Source: Actinomyces vulturis (GTDB lineage: Bacteria; Actinomycetota; Actinomycetes; Actinomycetales; Actinomycetaceae). From it: DNA of 64,000 nt. The notes below the pieces were generated by a model, which was given only the letters and a program-made list of their open reading frames with translations, was not told the origin of the DNA and ran no database searches. Positions 1 through 11,944 of the stretch are shown here, piece by piece. How positions within the stretch are numbered: the first letter of the stretch is position 1; each line of letters starts with the position of its first letter. Position numbers and translations under genes: made by a program. The stretch covers positions 186,001 through 250,000 of the forward strand of contig NZ_KV700385.1 in NCBI RefSeq assembly GCF_001687305.1, written 5' to 3'.

Positions 1-109
1 AGTCGCACGCGCCTGCCATCGCCCGACAATAACCTACGAAGAACCTAACCCCGTATAAAACTAGTCGGACGCGGTCTACCATCACCCGACATTGACCTAC
101 AAGGAGCCT
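1..109. repeat. Imperfect direct repeat downstream of nucS
   Basis: Bases 1-46 and 63-109 are two imperfect copies of a roughly 46-bp unit. Both contain CCATC(G/A)CCCGACA followed by a (T/G)ACCTAC block and end in a purine-rich stretch and CCT. They are separated by 16 bases. The stretch 1-174 has no convincing gene on either strand, so it reads as non-coding sequence after nucS. The array could continue beyond the left edge, which I cannot see. Confidence 0.5.
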
Positions 110-174
110 CTTCGCGAAAAGAACCTGACCGCTTTAGCAACCTCGCTGTGCAGGGAACCGGGTCGCGCAAGGAA

Positions 175-870
175 TCAGAACAAGCGAGAGTCTGAATCGT
201 CCATGCCACGCATCGCGTCATAATCCAGCACCAGGCAGCGAATACCACGATCCTGAGCCAGCACACGGGCCTGAGGCTTAATCGTCTGTGCCGCGAAAAC
301 ACCGGTCACAGGAGCAAGTAACGGGTCGCGGTTGAGCAACTCAAGATAACGGGTGAGCTGCTCCACGCCGTCGATGCCACCCACGCGCTTAATTTCGACT
401 GCCACACTGGCGCCATCGGCATCGCGAGCCATGATGTCCACGGGACCAATCGCCGTCGGAAACTCCCTGCGGACCAGGCGGTAACCGGGGCCGAGGGTCT
501 CAATCTGGTCGGCGAGCAATTCCTGAAGGTGAGCCTCCACGCCGTCTTTCGTCAGTCCCGGGTCAATGCCTAGGTCAACGTTGAGTTCATCAAAAACCTC
601 AAACAGGCGGATTACGAGGCGGTCATCAGTCTTGGTGCTGTTGACTTCCCAGCGCTGCTCCACGCCTTCTTCTTCGTCCATCTCGTCAAGAGTTACCTCA
701 GTGAGACGAGCCGGCGGACTCATCCAGTTCAGGGGCTTGTACGAGCCACCATCAGAGTGGATAAGGACGGAACCGTCAGCCTTCACCATGATGACGCGCT
801 TAGCACGCGGCAGGTGGGCATCCAGACGCCCCGAATAATCAACTCGGCATTCAGCAATCACAACTCGCAC
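175..870 (-). CDS. nucS: Mismatch-specific endonuclease NucS/EndoMS
   Basis: NucS is the actinobacterial/archaeal endonuclease that cuts both strands at mismatches and provides mismatch repair where MutS/MutL are absent. The 231-aa length is normal for the family. The N-terminal half (about 1-110) is the DNA-binding/dimer domain. The C-terminal half carries the PD-(D/E)XK nuclease signature: D145 in GPVDIMARD, then E159-x-K161 in VAVEIKR, then Q171 in VEQLTRYLE. The protein ends in DSRLF, resembling the short clamp-binding tail described for the family. In relatives it follows DUF2550 and the atp genes; here an A+T-rich gene sits between. The ATG opens the family-typical [16 protein letters not shown] start. 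Confidence 0.95.
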   Translation of the reverse strand: MRVVIAECRVDYSGRLDAHLPRAKRVIMVKADGSVLIHSDGGSYKPLNWMSPPARLTEVTLDEMDEEEGVEQRWEVNSTKTDDRLVIRLFEVFDELNVDLGIDPGLTKDGVEAHLQELLADQIETLGPGYRLVRREFPTAIGPVDIMARDADGASVAVEIKRVGGIDGVEQLTRYLELLNRDPLLAPVTGVFAAQTIKPQARVLAQDRGIRCLVLDYDAMRGMDDSDSRLF

Positions 871-919
871 GGGGCCACTCTACAGATACCTTGCCGCTAG
901 AACAGCATCGACTCATGGC

Positions 920-2164
920 TTACCTGGAATAATTTTGCGACAGTTCCTGAGACCATGCATGAAACGATTGTAACCAGTGAAGTTCTTCCTCATGAACAGT
1001 AGGAAGAAAGAATTTCAAAACACAGCCGTCAAAGCGCCTCAGTAAGTCTTGCCGACCGATATAACAATAAGATGTCTTAGGAAAATGTAAAAAAACTTCT
1101 TCGAGACAATCGGCCAAATAAAATTCAAGATTATCTGCCGCCTGAAATGCTTGAAGAATTTCAATTCGAGACGGATAGTATCCCTCATGGACGACTTTAT
1201 TTCGAATTTTCACTATTCGCTCATCCCACTGAGTCATTGCATTGGAATTATATGACCATTTAGTGGATAGATACCGACCATAAATTTTTTTAATCCGATC
1301 CTTCAACATCCCCTTCCAATATGAAGGAACTTCAGAAATATGAAGCCGCCCATCAGACGCCCCTTCCCACAGGATCATACGTCCAATTGCACTTAAGAGA
1401 ACTTCTGAAGACATTGCAATCTGAATGATTGCCTGATCATAATACCCTCGTCTCTTAAATTCAAACAATGCATTTAGACGATATTCTCTTGACTGCAGAA
1501 ATGGATCGTTATTCCTGAGCCTATCTGCAAGGTAGGACATTCCATAGAATTCTTCACGCGAGATAGAACGAGCATTTAAAGCTGGACCATAATTAAAATG
1601 ATTTAATCGAATTAATAGTTCAGCACGATGTCGATTATCAACAAGATCTTCTCTAACTTGGACAACTATCGGATTTAACCGCTCATAAGTAAGCAAAGAT
1701 ACTGGACTCCACTTCTGAATTCTCAACACTTTATAAAAATCGATGAGCACCTCAATACAACGAGTCAGAGGATCAGGAACCACCGATCGTTGATCATCAG
1801 TGAGGAAACGAGTGTCATCAAAAGTGGAGGCTTCGATAACCGTCCAATCTCTTTTTTGTGAACCAGGTTCAAACTGCTTATTTAAAATATCGCCTGACGA
1901 AAGAATTTCCGATAAAACCGTGTCTACAGCAATTTGAGCTTGCACAAAATCCGAAGGATATTCTTTCTCCAATCGAACAGTTCGTGTCTTAAGAACAACG
2001 AAGTTCTTCCCCTCCGACTCTATGGGAAGCAAAGAACGAACATCAGTATTTTTTAAAATATCGACTTCGTAGTCGAGTTTCTTAACCCACAATAAGTCAT
2101 CGGGAACTTCGATTGGGTCCTCAATAACCAATGCGTACTTTAGCAGACTTAGCCTATCCGCCAT
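920..2164 (-). CDS. A+T-rich HEPN-like protein of unknown function
   Basis: I do not recognise a named family. The 414-aa protein (from the ATG at 2164; an in-frame TTG at 2188 would add 8 residues) has no membrane segment or signal peptide. Its C-terminal third looks like a HEPN domain: a helix AIIQIAMSSEVLLSAIGRMI, then IRNKVVHEGYY, which contains the Rx4H motif (R321, H326) of HEPN ribonucleases and the related Apea-HEPN group. The first about 230 residues are unassigned. The base composition is visibly much richer in A and T than both neighbours, with AAA/ATT/AAT codons that are rare elsewhere here, suggesting horizontal transfer. It separates nucS from DUF2550. A defence or abortive-infection role is an inference from the HEPN motif only. 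Confidence 0.7.
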   Translation of the reverse strand: MADRLSLLKYALVIEDPIEVPDDLLWVKKLDYEVDILKNTDVRSLLPIESEGKNFVVLKTRTVRLEKEYPSDFVQAQIAVDTVLSEILSSGDILNKQFEPGSQKRDWTVIEASTFDDTRFLTDDQRSVVPDPLTRCIEVLIDFYKVLRIQKWSPVSLLTYERLNPIVVQVREDLVDNRHRAELLIRLNHFNYGPALNARSISREEFYGMSYLADRLRNNDPFLQSREYRLNALFEFKRRGYYDQAIIQIAMSSEVLLSAIGRMILWEGASDGRLHISEVPSYWKGMLKDRIKKIYGRYLSTKWSYNSNAMTQWDERIVKIRNKVVHEGYYPSRIEILQAFQAADNLEFYLADCLEEVFLHFPKTSYCYIGRQDLLRRFDGCVLKFFLPTVHEEELHWLQSFHAWSQELSQNYSR

Positions 2165-2293
2165 TTTGCAACTGTCCGTTCGCCTCAAATTGATAGAAGT
2201 AATCTCGAAGGATTACATACATTTAGAGGATAGCGGCGGGTACTGACAAGTAAACAAGCAGTTCCATATTGCTAGAACTACATCATCAAAATC

Positions 2294-2701
2294 TCAAAAC
2301 AACCGGGGCTGGGTGGGGGCTGCTGATTCGGTCCAGCTGACCAAGGCCGAGTGGGAATCTTCCACCATACCGAGTTCGAATTCTTGGCCACGGTATTTGC
2401 ATGTCACGTCCACCACGCGGCTGACACGCTCACGGGGGCGGGCCTCCCCCACTTCTAAATCATCGCGGTTCCACGAACGCACCGGGCGCCAGCTGAGAGA
2501 CACCAGGCGGTACCAATCCAGCGTGGTATCCCCGAATACGGCAATACCGCTTGTCCAACGCCCCGGCACCACGACGCGCATCGCGCACTCGAATGCGCCC
2601 CAGCGCCCGGCCAGGCCACGCAGACGGAAAAAGAAAAGGAGCAGAACACACACGATCAAGGCCACGAGGGCGCCAATAATGGCCCACCACCCTGGATGCA
2701 T
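2294..2701 (-). CDS. DUF2550 single-pass membrane protein
   Basis: This 135-aa protein matches the DUF2550 family found after atpC in many Actinobacteria; its function is unknown. One membrane helix lies at about residues 5-27 (WWAIIGALVALIVCVLLLFFF), followed by a positively charged cytoplasmic domain with the family pattern GRWTSGIAVFGDTTLDWYRLVSLSWRP. The ATG has a good ribosome site (AAAGGAG, 7 nt upstream). It starts about 50 bases after atpC and is probably co-transcribed. The last five residues are QPRLF, which fits the Q-x-x-L-F form of sliding-clamp binding peptides and resembles the end of the neighbouring NucS. Confidence 0.85.
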   Translation of the reverse strand: MHPGWWAIIGALVALIVCVLLLFFFRLRGLAGRWGAFECAMRVVVPGRWTSGIAVFGDTTLDWYRLVSLSWRPVRSWNRDDLEVGEARPRERVSRVVDVTCKYRGQEFELGMVEDSHSALVSWTESAAPTQPRLF

Positions 2702-2752
2702 GTTCTGCTCCTTTACGGGTCGATCCCTGGCATGCAGGGAATCGGTTACTGC

Positions 2753-3052
2753 TTAGTTGTCAGACGAATCCTGCTCATCACTGGCATGGCGTTCAATCTC
2801 ATCACCAGCATAATCCGCAGCGATGGTCACCACGTCGTGATCGAGGGAGAAGAACCCATCCTGCACCTCAATCTCGCGGACCTCGCCGTTTTCCTCGGTG
2901 ATGCGAACCTTGCCGCTGCCCAGGAGGGCGAGCACGGGAGCACGGCCGGGCAGGATACCCATGTTGCCGTCGATGAGCGGAACAGAGACCGCACTGGCGC
3001 TGCCCGACCACTGGGAACTGGTACGGGAGACCACCTCAACACTAAGTGCCAT
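2753..3052 (-). CDS. atpC: ATP synthase F1 epsilon subunit
   Basis: Epsilon is the central-stalk subunit that couples gamma rotation and inhibits ATP hydrolysis. The 99-aa protein is the short actinobacterial form: the N-terminal beta-sandwich is present (LSVEVVSRTSSQWSGSASAVSVPLIDGNMGILPGRAPVLALL), but the C-terminal helical hairpin is reduced to an acidic tail. It is the last F-type ATPase gene, 139 bases after atpD, with ribosome site AAAGGA before the ATG. DUF2550 follows directly. Confidence 0.95.
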   Translation of the reverse strand: MALSVEVVSRTSSQWSGSASAVSVPLIDGNMGILPGRAPVLALLGSGKVRITEENGEVREIEVQDGFFSLDHDVVTIAADYAGDEIERHASDEQDSSDN

Positions 3053-3191
3053 GACTCGTGTCCTTTCTCAAAATCGTCTATCCCGACGCCGAGTTCTCGC
3101 TTTCCCTTATTCTTCTCATCTTCGCGCGTGTGCTGGGAAATGAGGCAGGGAGGCAACTGAAGAACTCGGCGTCGGATGAGAAAACGGAGAA

Positions 3192-4679
<1,488 letters not shown>

Positions 4680-5624
4680 CTAGCCGGCGCTAAGAGCATC
4701 CGCACCCGAGACGATCTCAGTGATCTCCTGGGTAATTTCACCCTGACGGGCGGCGTTGGCAAGACGTGTGTAGTTCGTGATGAGTTCTTCAGCGTTATCC
4801 GTTGCGGTGTGCATGGCGCTTTGGCGGCTAGCCAATTCAGATGCGGCCGATTGCAACAGGGCATTGCGGATACGTGAAGCCACGTAGCGCGGAAGGAGTG
4901 CGTCAAGCACTGCTGCCGGACTGGGTTCGAACTCGTACAGGGGCTGGGCGCCAGAGAGTTCCGGACGCTGGTATGCATGACCGGCAGCAATGTCTTCACG
5001 GTTGAGTTCACCGGGGCCGTCTACGTCCACCACAGTCAGGGGGAGCATACGACGCACTTCGGGGACTTGGCTGACCATAGTCTTGAAGCGGGTGAAGACG
5101 ATGTGAACTTCTGCCACACCACCAGCGTCTGCAGGGGCTAAGAAGTATTCAAGGAGCACCTTAGATACTTCATTGATGGTGCGATCGGTGGGACGGTCAG
5201 ATTCACCGGTCCAGGAAAACTCTACGTTCTGGTCGCGGAATGCGAAGTAGGAGTGCGCTCGGCGGCCGAATGTGAAGAGCACGGGCTCTTTACCTTCGTC
5301 CTTGAGGGACTCTAAGAGGCGTTCGCTTTCGCGAAGGATGGTTGCTGAATAGGCCCCGGCCATGCCGCGGTCTGAGGTCACTACGAGGACAGCCACACGA
5401 TTGGTGTCTGTGCGTTCGCGGGTGATGGGGTGGTCAAGGTGGGAGTAGGTACCCACAGCGGCCACTGCCTGAGACAGCGCGGCATCATAGGGACCGGCTT
5501 CCTGAGCATTGACGCGTGCTTGGCCAATGCGGGAGGCGGCGATCAACTCCATTGCCCTGAAGACTTTCTTCAGGGTCATTGTGGCGCGGATCTTCTCCTT
5601 GTAGATGCGCTGCTTTCCGGACAC
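4680..5624 (-). CDS. atpG: ATP synthase F1 gamma subunit
   Basis: Gamma is the rotating central shaft. The 314-aa protein begins SGKQRIYKEKIRATMTLKKVFRAMELIAASRI and ends with the complementary helix RNALLQSAASELASRQSAMHTATDNAEELI, the two halves of the coiled coil. The internal VVTSDRGMAGAYSATIL is the conserved Rossmann-like strand. The start follows the atpA stop by two bases, so the two genes are translationally coupled. Confidence 0.96.
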   Translation of the reverse strand: MSGKQRIYKEKIRATMTLKKVFRAMELIAASRIGQARVNAQEAGPYDAALSQAVAAVGTYSHLDHPITRERTDTNRVAVLVVTSDRGMAGAYSATILRESERLLESLKDEGKEPVLFTFGRRAHSYFAFRDQNVEFSWTGESDRPTDRTINEVSKVLLEYFLAPADAGGVAEVHIVFTRFKTMVSQVPEVRRMLPLTVVDVDGPGELNREDIAAGHAYQRPELSGAQPLYEFEPSPAAVLDALLPRYVASRIRNALLQSAASELASRQSAMHTATDNAEELITNYTRLANAARQGEITQEITEIVSGADALSAG

Positions 5625-5626
5625 AA

Positions 5627-7258
5627 TCAGCCCCTCTTCAGGACGATCTGTTCGGAGGTACGTTCAGCAGCGATTTCCTCTTCATCGACGTTGACGCCCT
5701 TGCCGAGCACCTTGCCGCCGTTGAGGAAATTGTCGCGGAAGTCTTCCACGCCTTCACGGAGCTTGTCTTCGGTTTCCTTGGTGAGGTCACCGGTGGTGCG
5801 GATGATGTCAAGAACATCAGTGTTGCGGCGCAAGTGGTCAAGCATGGCTGATTCGAAGTTGCGCACTTCCTTGAGGTCCACATCATCAAGGTAGCCGTTA
5901 GTACCGGCCCAGACGCTGGCTACCTGTTCCTCAACAGGGTAGGGCGTGTACTGGGGTTGCTTGAGCAGTTCCATCAGGCGTGCGCCACGGGTGAGCTGAG
6001 CGCGGGTTGCTGCGTCCAGATCAGAGGCAAACATGGCGAATGCTTGCATGGAGCGGTACTGAGCCAGGGTGATCTTCAAGGTGCCGGAGACCTTCTTCAT
6101 GGCCTTGACCTGGGCGGCGCCACCCACGCGGGAGACGGAGATACCCACGTCCACGGCGGGACGCTGGTCAGCGTTGAAGAGGTCCGACTGGAGGAAGATC
6201 TGACCATCAGTAATGGAAATGACGTTGGTGGGGATGTAAGCGGAGACGTCGTTTGCCTTGGTCTCGATGATAGGTAGGCCTGTCATGGAGCCGCCGCCGA
6301 GTTCATCGGAAAGCTTTGCGCAACGCTCGAGGAGGCGGGAGTGCAGGTAGAAGACGTCACCGGGGTAGGCTTCACGGCCCGGCGGGCGGCGCAGCAGCAG
6401 TGACACGGCGCGGTAGGCCTCAGCCTGCTTGCTCAGGTCATCGAACACGATGAGAACGTGCTTGCCGTTATACATCCAGTGCTGGCCGATGGCACTACCG
6501 GTGTAGGGGGCCAGGTATTTGAAGCCTGCGGGGTCAGATGCCGGGGAGGCAACGATGGTGGTGTATTCCAGGGCACCGGACTCTTCGAGCACACCACGCA
6601 CAGAAGCGATGGTGGAGCCCTTCTGGCCGATTGCCACGTAGATGCAGCGGACCTGCTTCTCGGGGTCACCGGAGTCCCAGTTGGACTTCTGGTTGAGGAT
6701 GGTGTCCAGGGCGATGGCGGTCTTACCGGTCTGGCGGTCACCAATGATGAGCTGGCGCTGACCGCGGCCGATCGGAATCATCGAGTCGATCGCTTTCAGA
6801 CCGGTCTGGAGGGGCTCGTGGACGCTCTTACGGCTCATGACGCCGGGGGCCTGAAGTTCGAGGGCTCGGCGGCCTTCGCTCTTGATTTCGCCCAGGCCGT
6901 CAATGGGATTACCCAGAGGATCAACCACGCGTCCGAGGTAGCCGTCGCCAACGGGCACGGAGAGCACTTCTCCGGTGCGGCGTACAACCTGACCCTCTTC
7001 AATACCACCGAAGTCGCCCAGAACAACGACGCCGATCTGACGTTCGTCGAGGTTCATGGCCAAACCGTAGGTGCCATCTTCAAAGGTGAGAAGTTCGTTG
7101 GCCATGGTGCCGGGCAGGCCTTCCACGTGGGCGATGCCGTCAGCGGCAAATACCACGTGACCCACCTCATGGGAAGCCACAGCGGCTGGCTCATAGGACT
7201 GCACAAACTCGTTCAGGGCGGAGCGAATTTCCTCCGGCCTGATGGTCAGTTCTGCCAT
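5627..7258 (-). CDS. atpA: ATP synthase F1 alpha subunit
   Basis: Alpha carries the non-catalytic nucleotide sites. The 543-aa protein starts [21 protein letters not shown]; this ATG is preceded by AAGGAAA, while the longer frame upstream has no conservation. The Walker A motif [13 protein letters not shown] is near residue 170 and the signature [17 protein letters not shown] near 365. The gene is separated from atpH by 137 bases and abuts atpG. Confidence 0.97.
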   Translation of the reverse strand: MAELTIRPEEIRSALNEFVQSYEPAAVASHEVGHVVFAADGIAHVEGLPGTMANELLTFEDGTYGLAMNLDERQIGVVVLGDFGGIEEGQVVRRTGEVLSVPVGDGYLGRVVDPLGNPIDGLGEIKSEGRRALELQAPGVMSRKSVHEPLQTGLKAIDSMIPIGRGQRQLIIGDRQTGKTAIALDTILNQKSNWDSGDPEKQVRCIYVAIGQKGSTIASVRGVLEESGALEYTTIVASPASDPAGFKYLAPYTGSAIGQHWMYNGKHVLIVFDDLSKQAEAYRAVSLLLRRPPGREAYPGDVFYLHSRLLERCAKLSDELGGGSMTGLPIIETKANDVSAYIPTNVISITDGQIFLQSDLFNADQRPAVDVGISVSRVGGAAQVKAMKKVSGTLKITLAQYRSMQAFAMFASDLDAATRAQLTRGARLMELLKQPQYTPYPVEEQVASVWAGTNGYLDDVDLKEVRNFESAMLDHLRRNTDVLDIIRTTGDLTKETEDKLREGVEDFRDNFLNGGKVLGKGVNVDEEEIAAERTSEQIVLKRG

Positions 7259-7395
7259 GTGCGTTTCCTTACCTTGTGTGTGTGAGCTCACCCCATGCGA
7301 TGGGATGGCCTGCATATACGTCTCTATGTGCTGCGCGGTTCATTGCGCTGCTTATGTGCGGTACTCAGTGCTGCGAAGCATTGAGGACCAGGAAG

Positions 7396-9154
<1,759 letters not shown>

Positions 9155-9188
9155 CTAGTGCAACACTAGGCACCTTCTCCAAACTTGT

Positions 9189-10019
9189 TCAGTGTGAACT
9201 GATTGAGGAATCGATGTACACCGCGGTGAGCAGAGCAAAGATGTATGCCTGCAGCACTGCAACGAACATCTCGAAGAAAACGAATGCGATACCTACCCCC
9301 AGAGTGAGCACACCAAGGCCCTTAAGCCAACCACTGATTTCGAAGAAAAGGTAGTTCGTGGATACGAAGCACAAAACCAGCAAGAGGTGTCCGCTAATCA
9401 TGTTGGCCAAAAGACGGATGGTCAGTGTAACCGGACGCATGATGAAGGTGGACAGGAACTCAATGGGTGCAATGAGGATGTAGAGGAAAGGAGGCACGCC
9501 CGCGGGCAGAAGTTGGCTCTTAAAGAAGCCTCCAGCACCGTGGTGTGCTTTTAGACCTGCTGCGAAGAACACGATGTAGGAGACCACGGCAAAAACAATG
9601 GGCATACCTACCAAGGATGTTCCGGCGATCTGAAGACCAGGGATCACGCCGGAGATATTCATAAAGAGCACTCCGAGGAAAATCACGGTCAAGATGGGGG
9701 TGTACGGCTTAGCGCGCTTTTCACCGATGATTTCTTCGGCGATATTGACTCGTACAAAGTCAAGAATCATTTCCAGTGCGCCTTGGAATCGCCCGGGAAC
9801 CAGGCGTGCGCGAGACGCCCCTATCGAGAAGATCACGACCAATAAAAGGGTCATGATGACGCGCACCATCATGATGCGGTTCATCTCGAGAGGAGTGTTT
9901 AAAAAGGCAAGCGCTCCAGGGAAGAAGTCATCAATTGAGGGCTTGTGAAAACCTTCTGCCTCTGCGGAAGCTGCCAAGAGCATTCCAAGACGCGGGGCCA
10001 AAGCTGTTGCGGTGACCAC
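9189..10019 (-). CDS. atpB: ATP synthase F0 a subunit
   Basis: Subunit a forms the proton half-channels against the c ring. The 276-aa protein has five to six membrane helices and the essential arginine in PVTLTIRLLANMISGHLLL. The C-terminal FVFFEMFVAVLQAYIFALLTAVY is family-typical. I start at the GTG at 10019, preceded at 4 nt by AAGGAGG; an upstream in-frame start at 10070 would add an atypical charged leader. It follows the AtpI-like gene by 60 bases. Confidence 0.94.
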   Translation of the reverse strand: MVTATALAPRLGMLLAASAEAEGFHKPSIDDFFPGALAFLNTPLEMNRIMMVRVIMTLLLVVIFSIGASRARLVPGRFQGALEMILDFVRVNIAEEIIGEKRAKPYTPILTVIFLGVLFMNISGVIPGLQIAGTSLVGMPIVFAVVSYIVFFAAGLKAHHGAGGFFKSQLLPAGVPPFLYILIAPIEFLSTFIMRPVTLTIRLLANMISGHLLLVLCFVSTNYLFFEISGWLKGLGVLTLGVGIAFVFFEMFVAVLQAYIFALLTAVYIDSSISSH

Positions 10020-10079
10020 CAAACCTCCTTGAAGACTTTTCTCTGTGCGCGTGTACTCACGCTCATACAAGTACCAACA

Positions 10080-10508
10080 CTACCTCATATCGGGAGGTTG
10101 GGTTTCTACGACCATCGTCTTTGCTCTGGCCAATGTGACAATTTCTGCAGCATAGAGGGCGATTAATCCCGTGGCGAAAGTAAGGAAAAAGACGGGCGGG
10201 GAGATTTGATCCTTGATGGGGCCCATCAGCAAGATGCCTACCACCATCACCACAATTTTCGCACCAAAACTAAGAAGCACGCCTGATTGCGCCAGCAGGG
10301 GACGCTTAGACCAGTCAATCCAGAGCATCGCTGCACTGATAATCGCCATAATGACTACCAGCCCCCCAGCAGCCATGGCCCCAGTATGAACTGTGGAATC
10401 GTTAGTGGCAGCGAAGCAGCCCGCAGTAATGAGTACGGGAAGAATGAGGCCCACAGTGAGGGTACGTTTGGCAGCTCGGCGATAGACAGTAGTGAAGCGT
10501 TCAGACAT
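10080..10508 (-). CDS. AtpI-like membrane protein before atpB
   Basis: The 142-aa protein has four predicted membrane helices at about residues 17-33, 42-62, 72-97 and 104-125 and no catalytic motif. Its position before atpB is that of AtpI, the small F0-associated protein linked to c-ring assembly or Mg2+ handling, but sequence similarity to classical AtpI is weak. Its ATG overlaps the wecA-like stop (TAATG), so the two are translationally coupled. Confidence 0.7.
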   Translation of the reverse strand: MSERFTTVYRRAAKRTLTVGLILPVLITAGCFAATNDSTVHTGAMAAGGLVVIMAIISAAMLWIDWSKRPLLAQSGVLLSFGAKIVVMVVGILLMGPIKDQISPPVFFLTFATGLIALYAAEIVTLARAKTMVVETQPPDMR

Positions 10509-11944
10509 TACTCTCCCCCTTCACTGCCAATGCGATGAACTTCGGCTTGTTCACTATCCATAACGTCAACATCGTGGCCGTCAACTTCTTCTCCGCCACC
10601 ATCATCGATGCTGTACTGTCCAGGTCCTTCACCTTCATTGACATGAATGTGATGTTCTTCAGGCTCTTCACCTGGCGCAGGCAACGCATCAACCTGAGTC
10701 AATGCGGCCACCGATTCTTCGTGTTCCGTAGTGGGGTCAATGCTGGGGTGAAGCGATGAGGAGTTTGGCCGCGTGTTCGTCCTTTGCATTGTCGTGTCGC
10801 TGTAGCGCTTTTGGCCATTGACATGACGAGCACATACCTCCGTGCGAGCACCAACGTTTTCGCGCATACCTGGCATGAGATCCCAGGTAATAATAACGGC
10901 AATCACCACACCAACACAGGTCCCCGTTGCCACCTGGCCAGGAGTAAAGAAAGCCATTGCAGCTAAGGAGAACGAAGCCACAGCGGTCCAGGTGTACATC
11001 ACCAGCACGGCCCGACGGTGAGAATGTCCTGCAGCCAAAAGTCGATGATGCAGATGCATACGGTCAGGATGGAAGGGCGACTTTCCAGCCTTGGTACGGC
11101 GAATAACAGCCATCGTCATATCGGTCAGCGGAAGTAACAAAATCGCCAATGGCAAGAGGACAGGAAGATAGGCGGGCAATGCACGAGAACCGTATAAGGC
11201 AGCGGGGTCAATCTGGCCGGTCACAATAATCGTAGCTGCGGCACTGACCAATCCCAGCAACATCGAACCGCAATCTCCCATAAAGATCGTGGCAGGGTTA
11301 AAGTTATGGGGAAGGAAACCCAAGCAAATACCGATCAGTGCAGCCACGATGGTGGCAGCTACTGAGGCGTAACTTTCAGGCGTGGTGGTACGGGTAAGCA
11401 TGTAGGTATAGGCAAAGAATGCCACCGCACCGATGCCAATAATTCCTGCTGCCAAACCGTCTAGGCCATCGACGAAGTTCACAGCATTAATTGCCGCCAC
11501 CACTACAAGTACCGTCGTGATCAGACTCAGGCGAGACGAACCAATGGTCAGGCCCCCTAAGGGGAAAGTGATCATTTGGATACCTTGCCAGGCCATAAAA
11601 CCTGCGGCTAGGACTTGGCCGGCGAGTTTGGTCATCCAATCCAAATCCCACAAGTCATCAATTACACCCAGCGCACAGACCATACCTGCGCCCGCCACCA
11701 CAGCCCAGGCCCCGCCGTCGGCTACCACAGCGCTGAGGTACGGAACCTGAGAGGCTACGGCAATCGCAGTGAGAAAACCAATAAACATGGCCACCCCACC
11801 CAAACGAGGAATAGGCATGGAGTGTACGTCGCGCTGACGCACGGGGGTCAGTGCGTTGGTCACAAGAGCAACGTGACGAACCACCGGCACACTAGCGTAA
11901 GTAACGGCGGCTGCAATAAGCAGGATGAGGAGATAAACCTTCAC
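10508..11944 (-). CDS. WecA/MraY-family polyprenyl-phosphate sugar-1-phosphate transferase
   Basis: This family transfers a sugar-1-phosphate from a UDP-sugar to a polyprenyl phosphate and starts cell-wall polymer synthesis at the membrane. The first about 355 residues hold around eleven membrane helices with family motifs RQRDVHSMPIPRLGG, VDGLDGLAAG, NPATIFMGDCGSM and FHPDRMHLHHRLL. It matches the WecA-like gene found before atp genes in Actinobacteria. The last about 110 residues are an unusual hydrophilic extension rich in Asp, Glu, Gly and His, with no recognisable domain. The GTG start directly abuts the sua5 stop. Exact sugar and lipid substrates cannot be read from sequence. Confidence 0.88.
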   Translation of the reverse strand: MKVYLLILLIAAAVTYASVPVVRHVALVTNALTPVRQRDVHSMPIPRLGGVAMFIGFLTAIAVASQVPYLSAVVADGGAWAVVAGAGMVCALGVIDDLWDLDWMTKLAGQVLAAGFMAWQGIQMITFPLGGLTIGSSRLSLITTVLVVVAAINAVNFVDGLDGLAAGIIGIGAVAFFAYTYMLTRTTTPESYASVAATIVAALIGICLGFLPHNFNPATIFMGDCGSMLLGLVSAAATIIVTGQIDPAALYGSRALPAYLPVLLPLAILLLPLTDMTMAVIRRTKAGKSPFHPDRMHLHHRLLAAGHSHRRAVLVMYTWTAVASFSLAAMAFFTPGQVATGTCVGVVIAVIITWDLMPGMRENVGARTEVCARHVNGQKRYSDTTMQRTNTRPNSSSLHPSIDPTTEHEESVAALTQVDALPAPGEEPEEHHIHVNEGEGPGQYSIDDGGGEEVDGHDVDVMDSEQAEVHRIGSEGGE

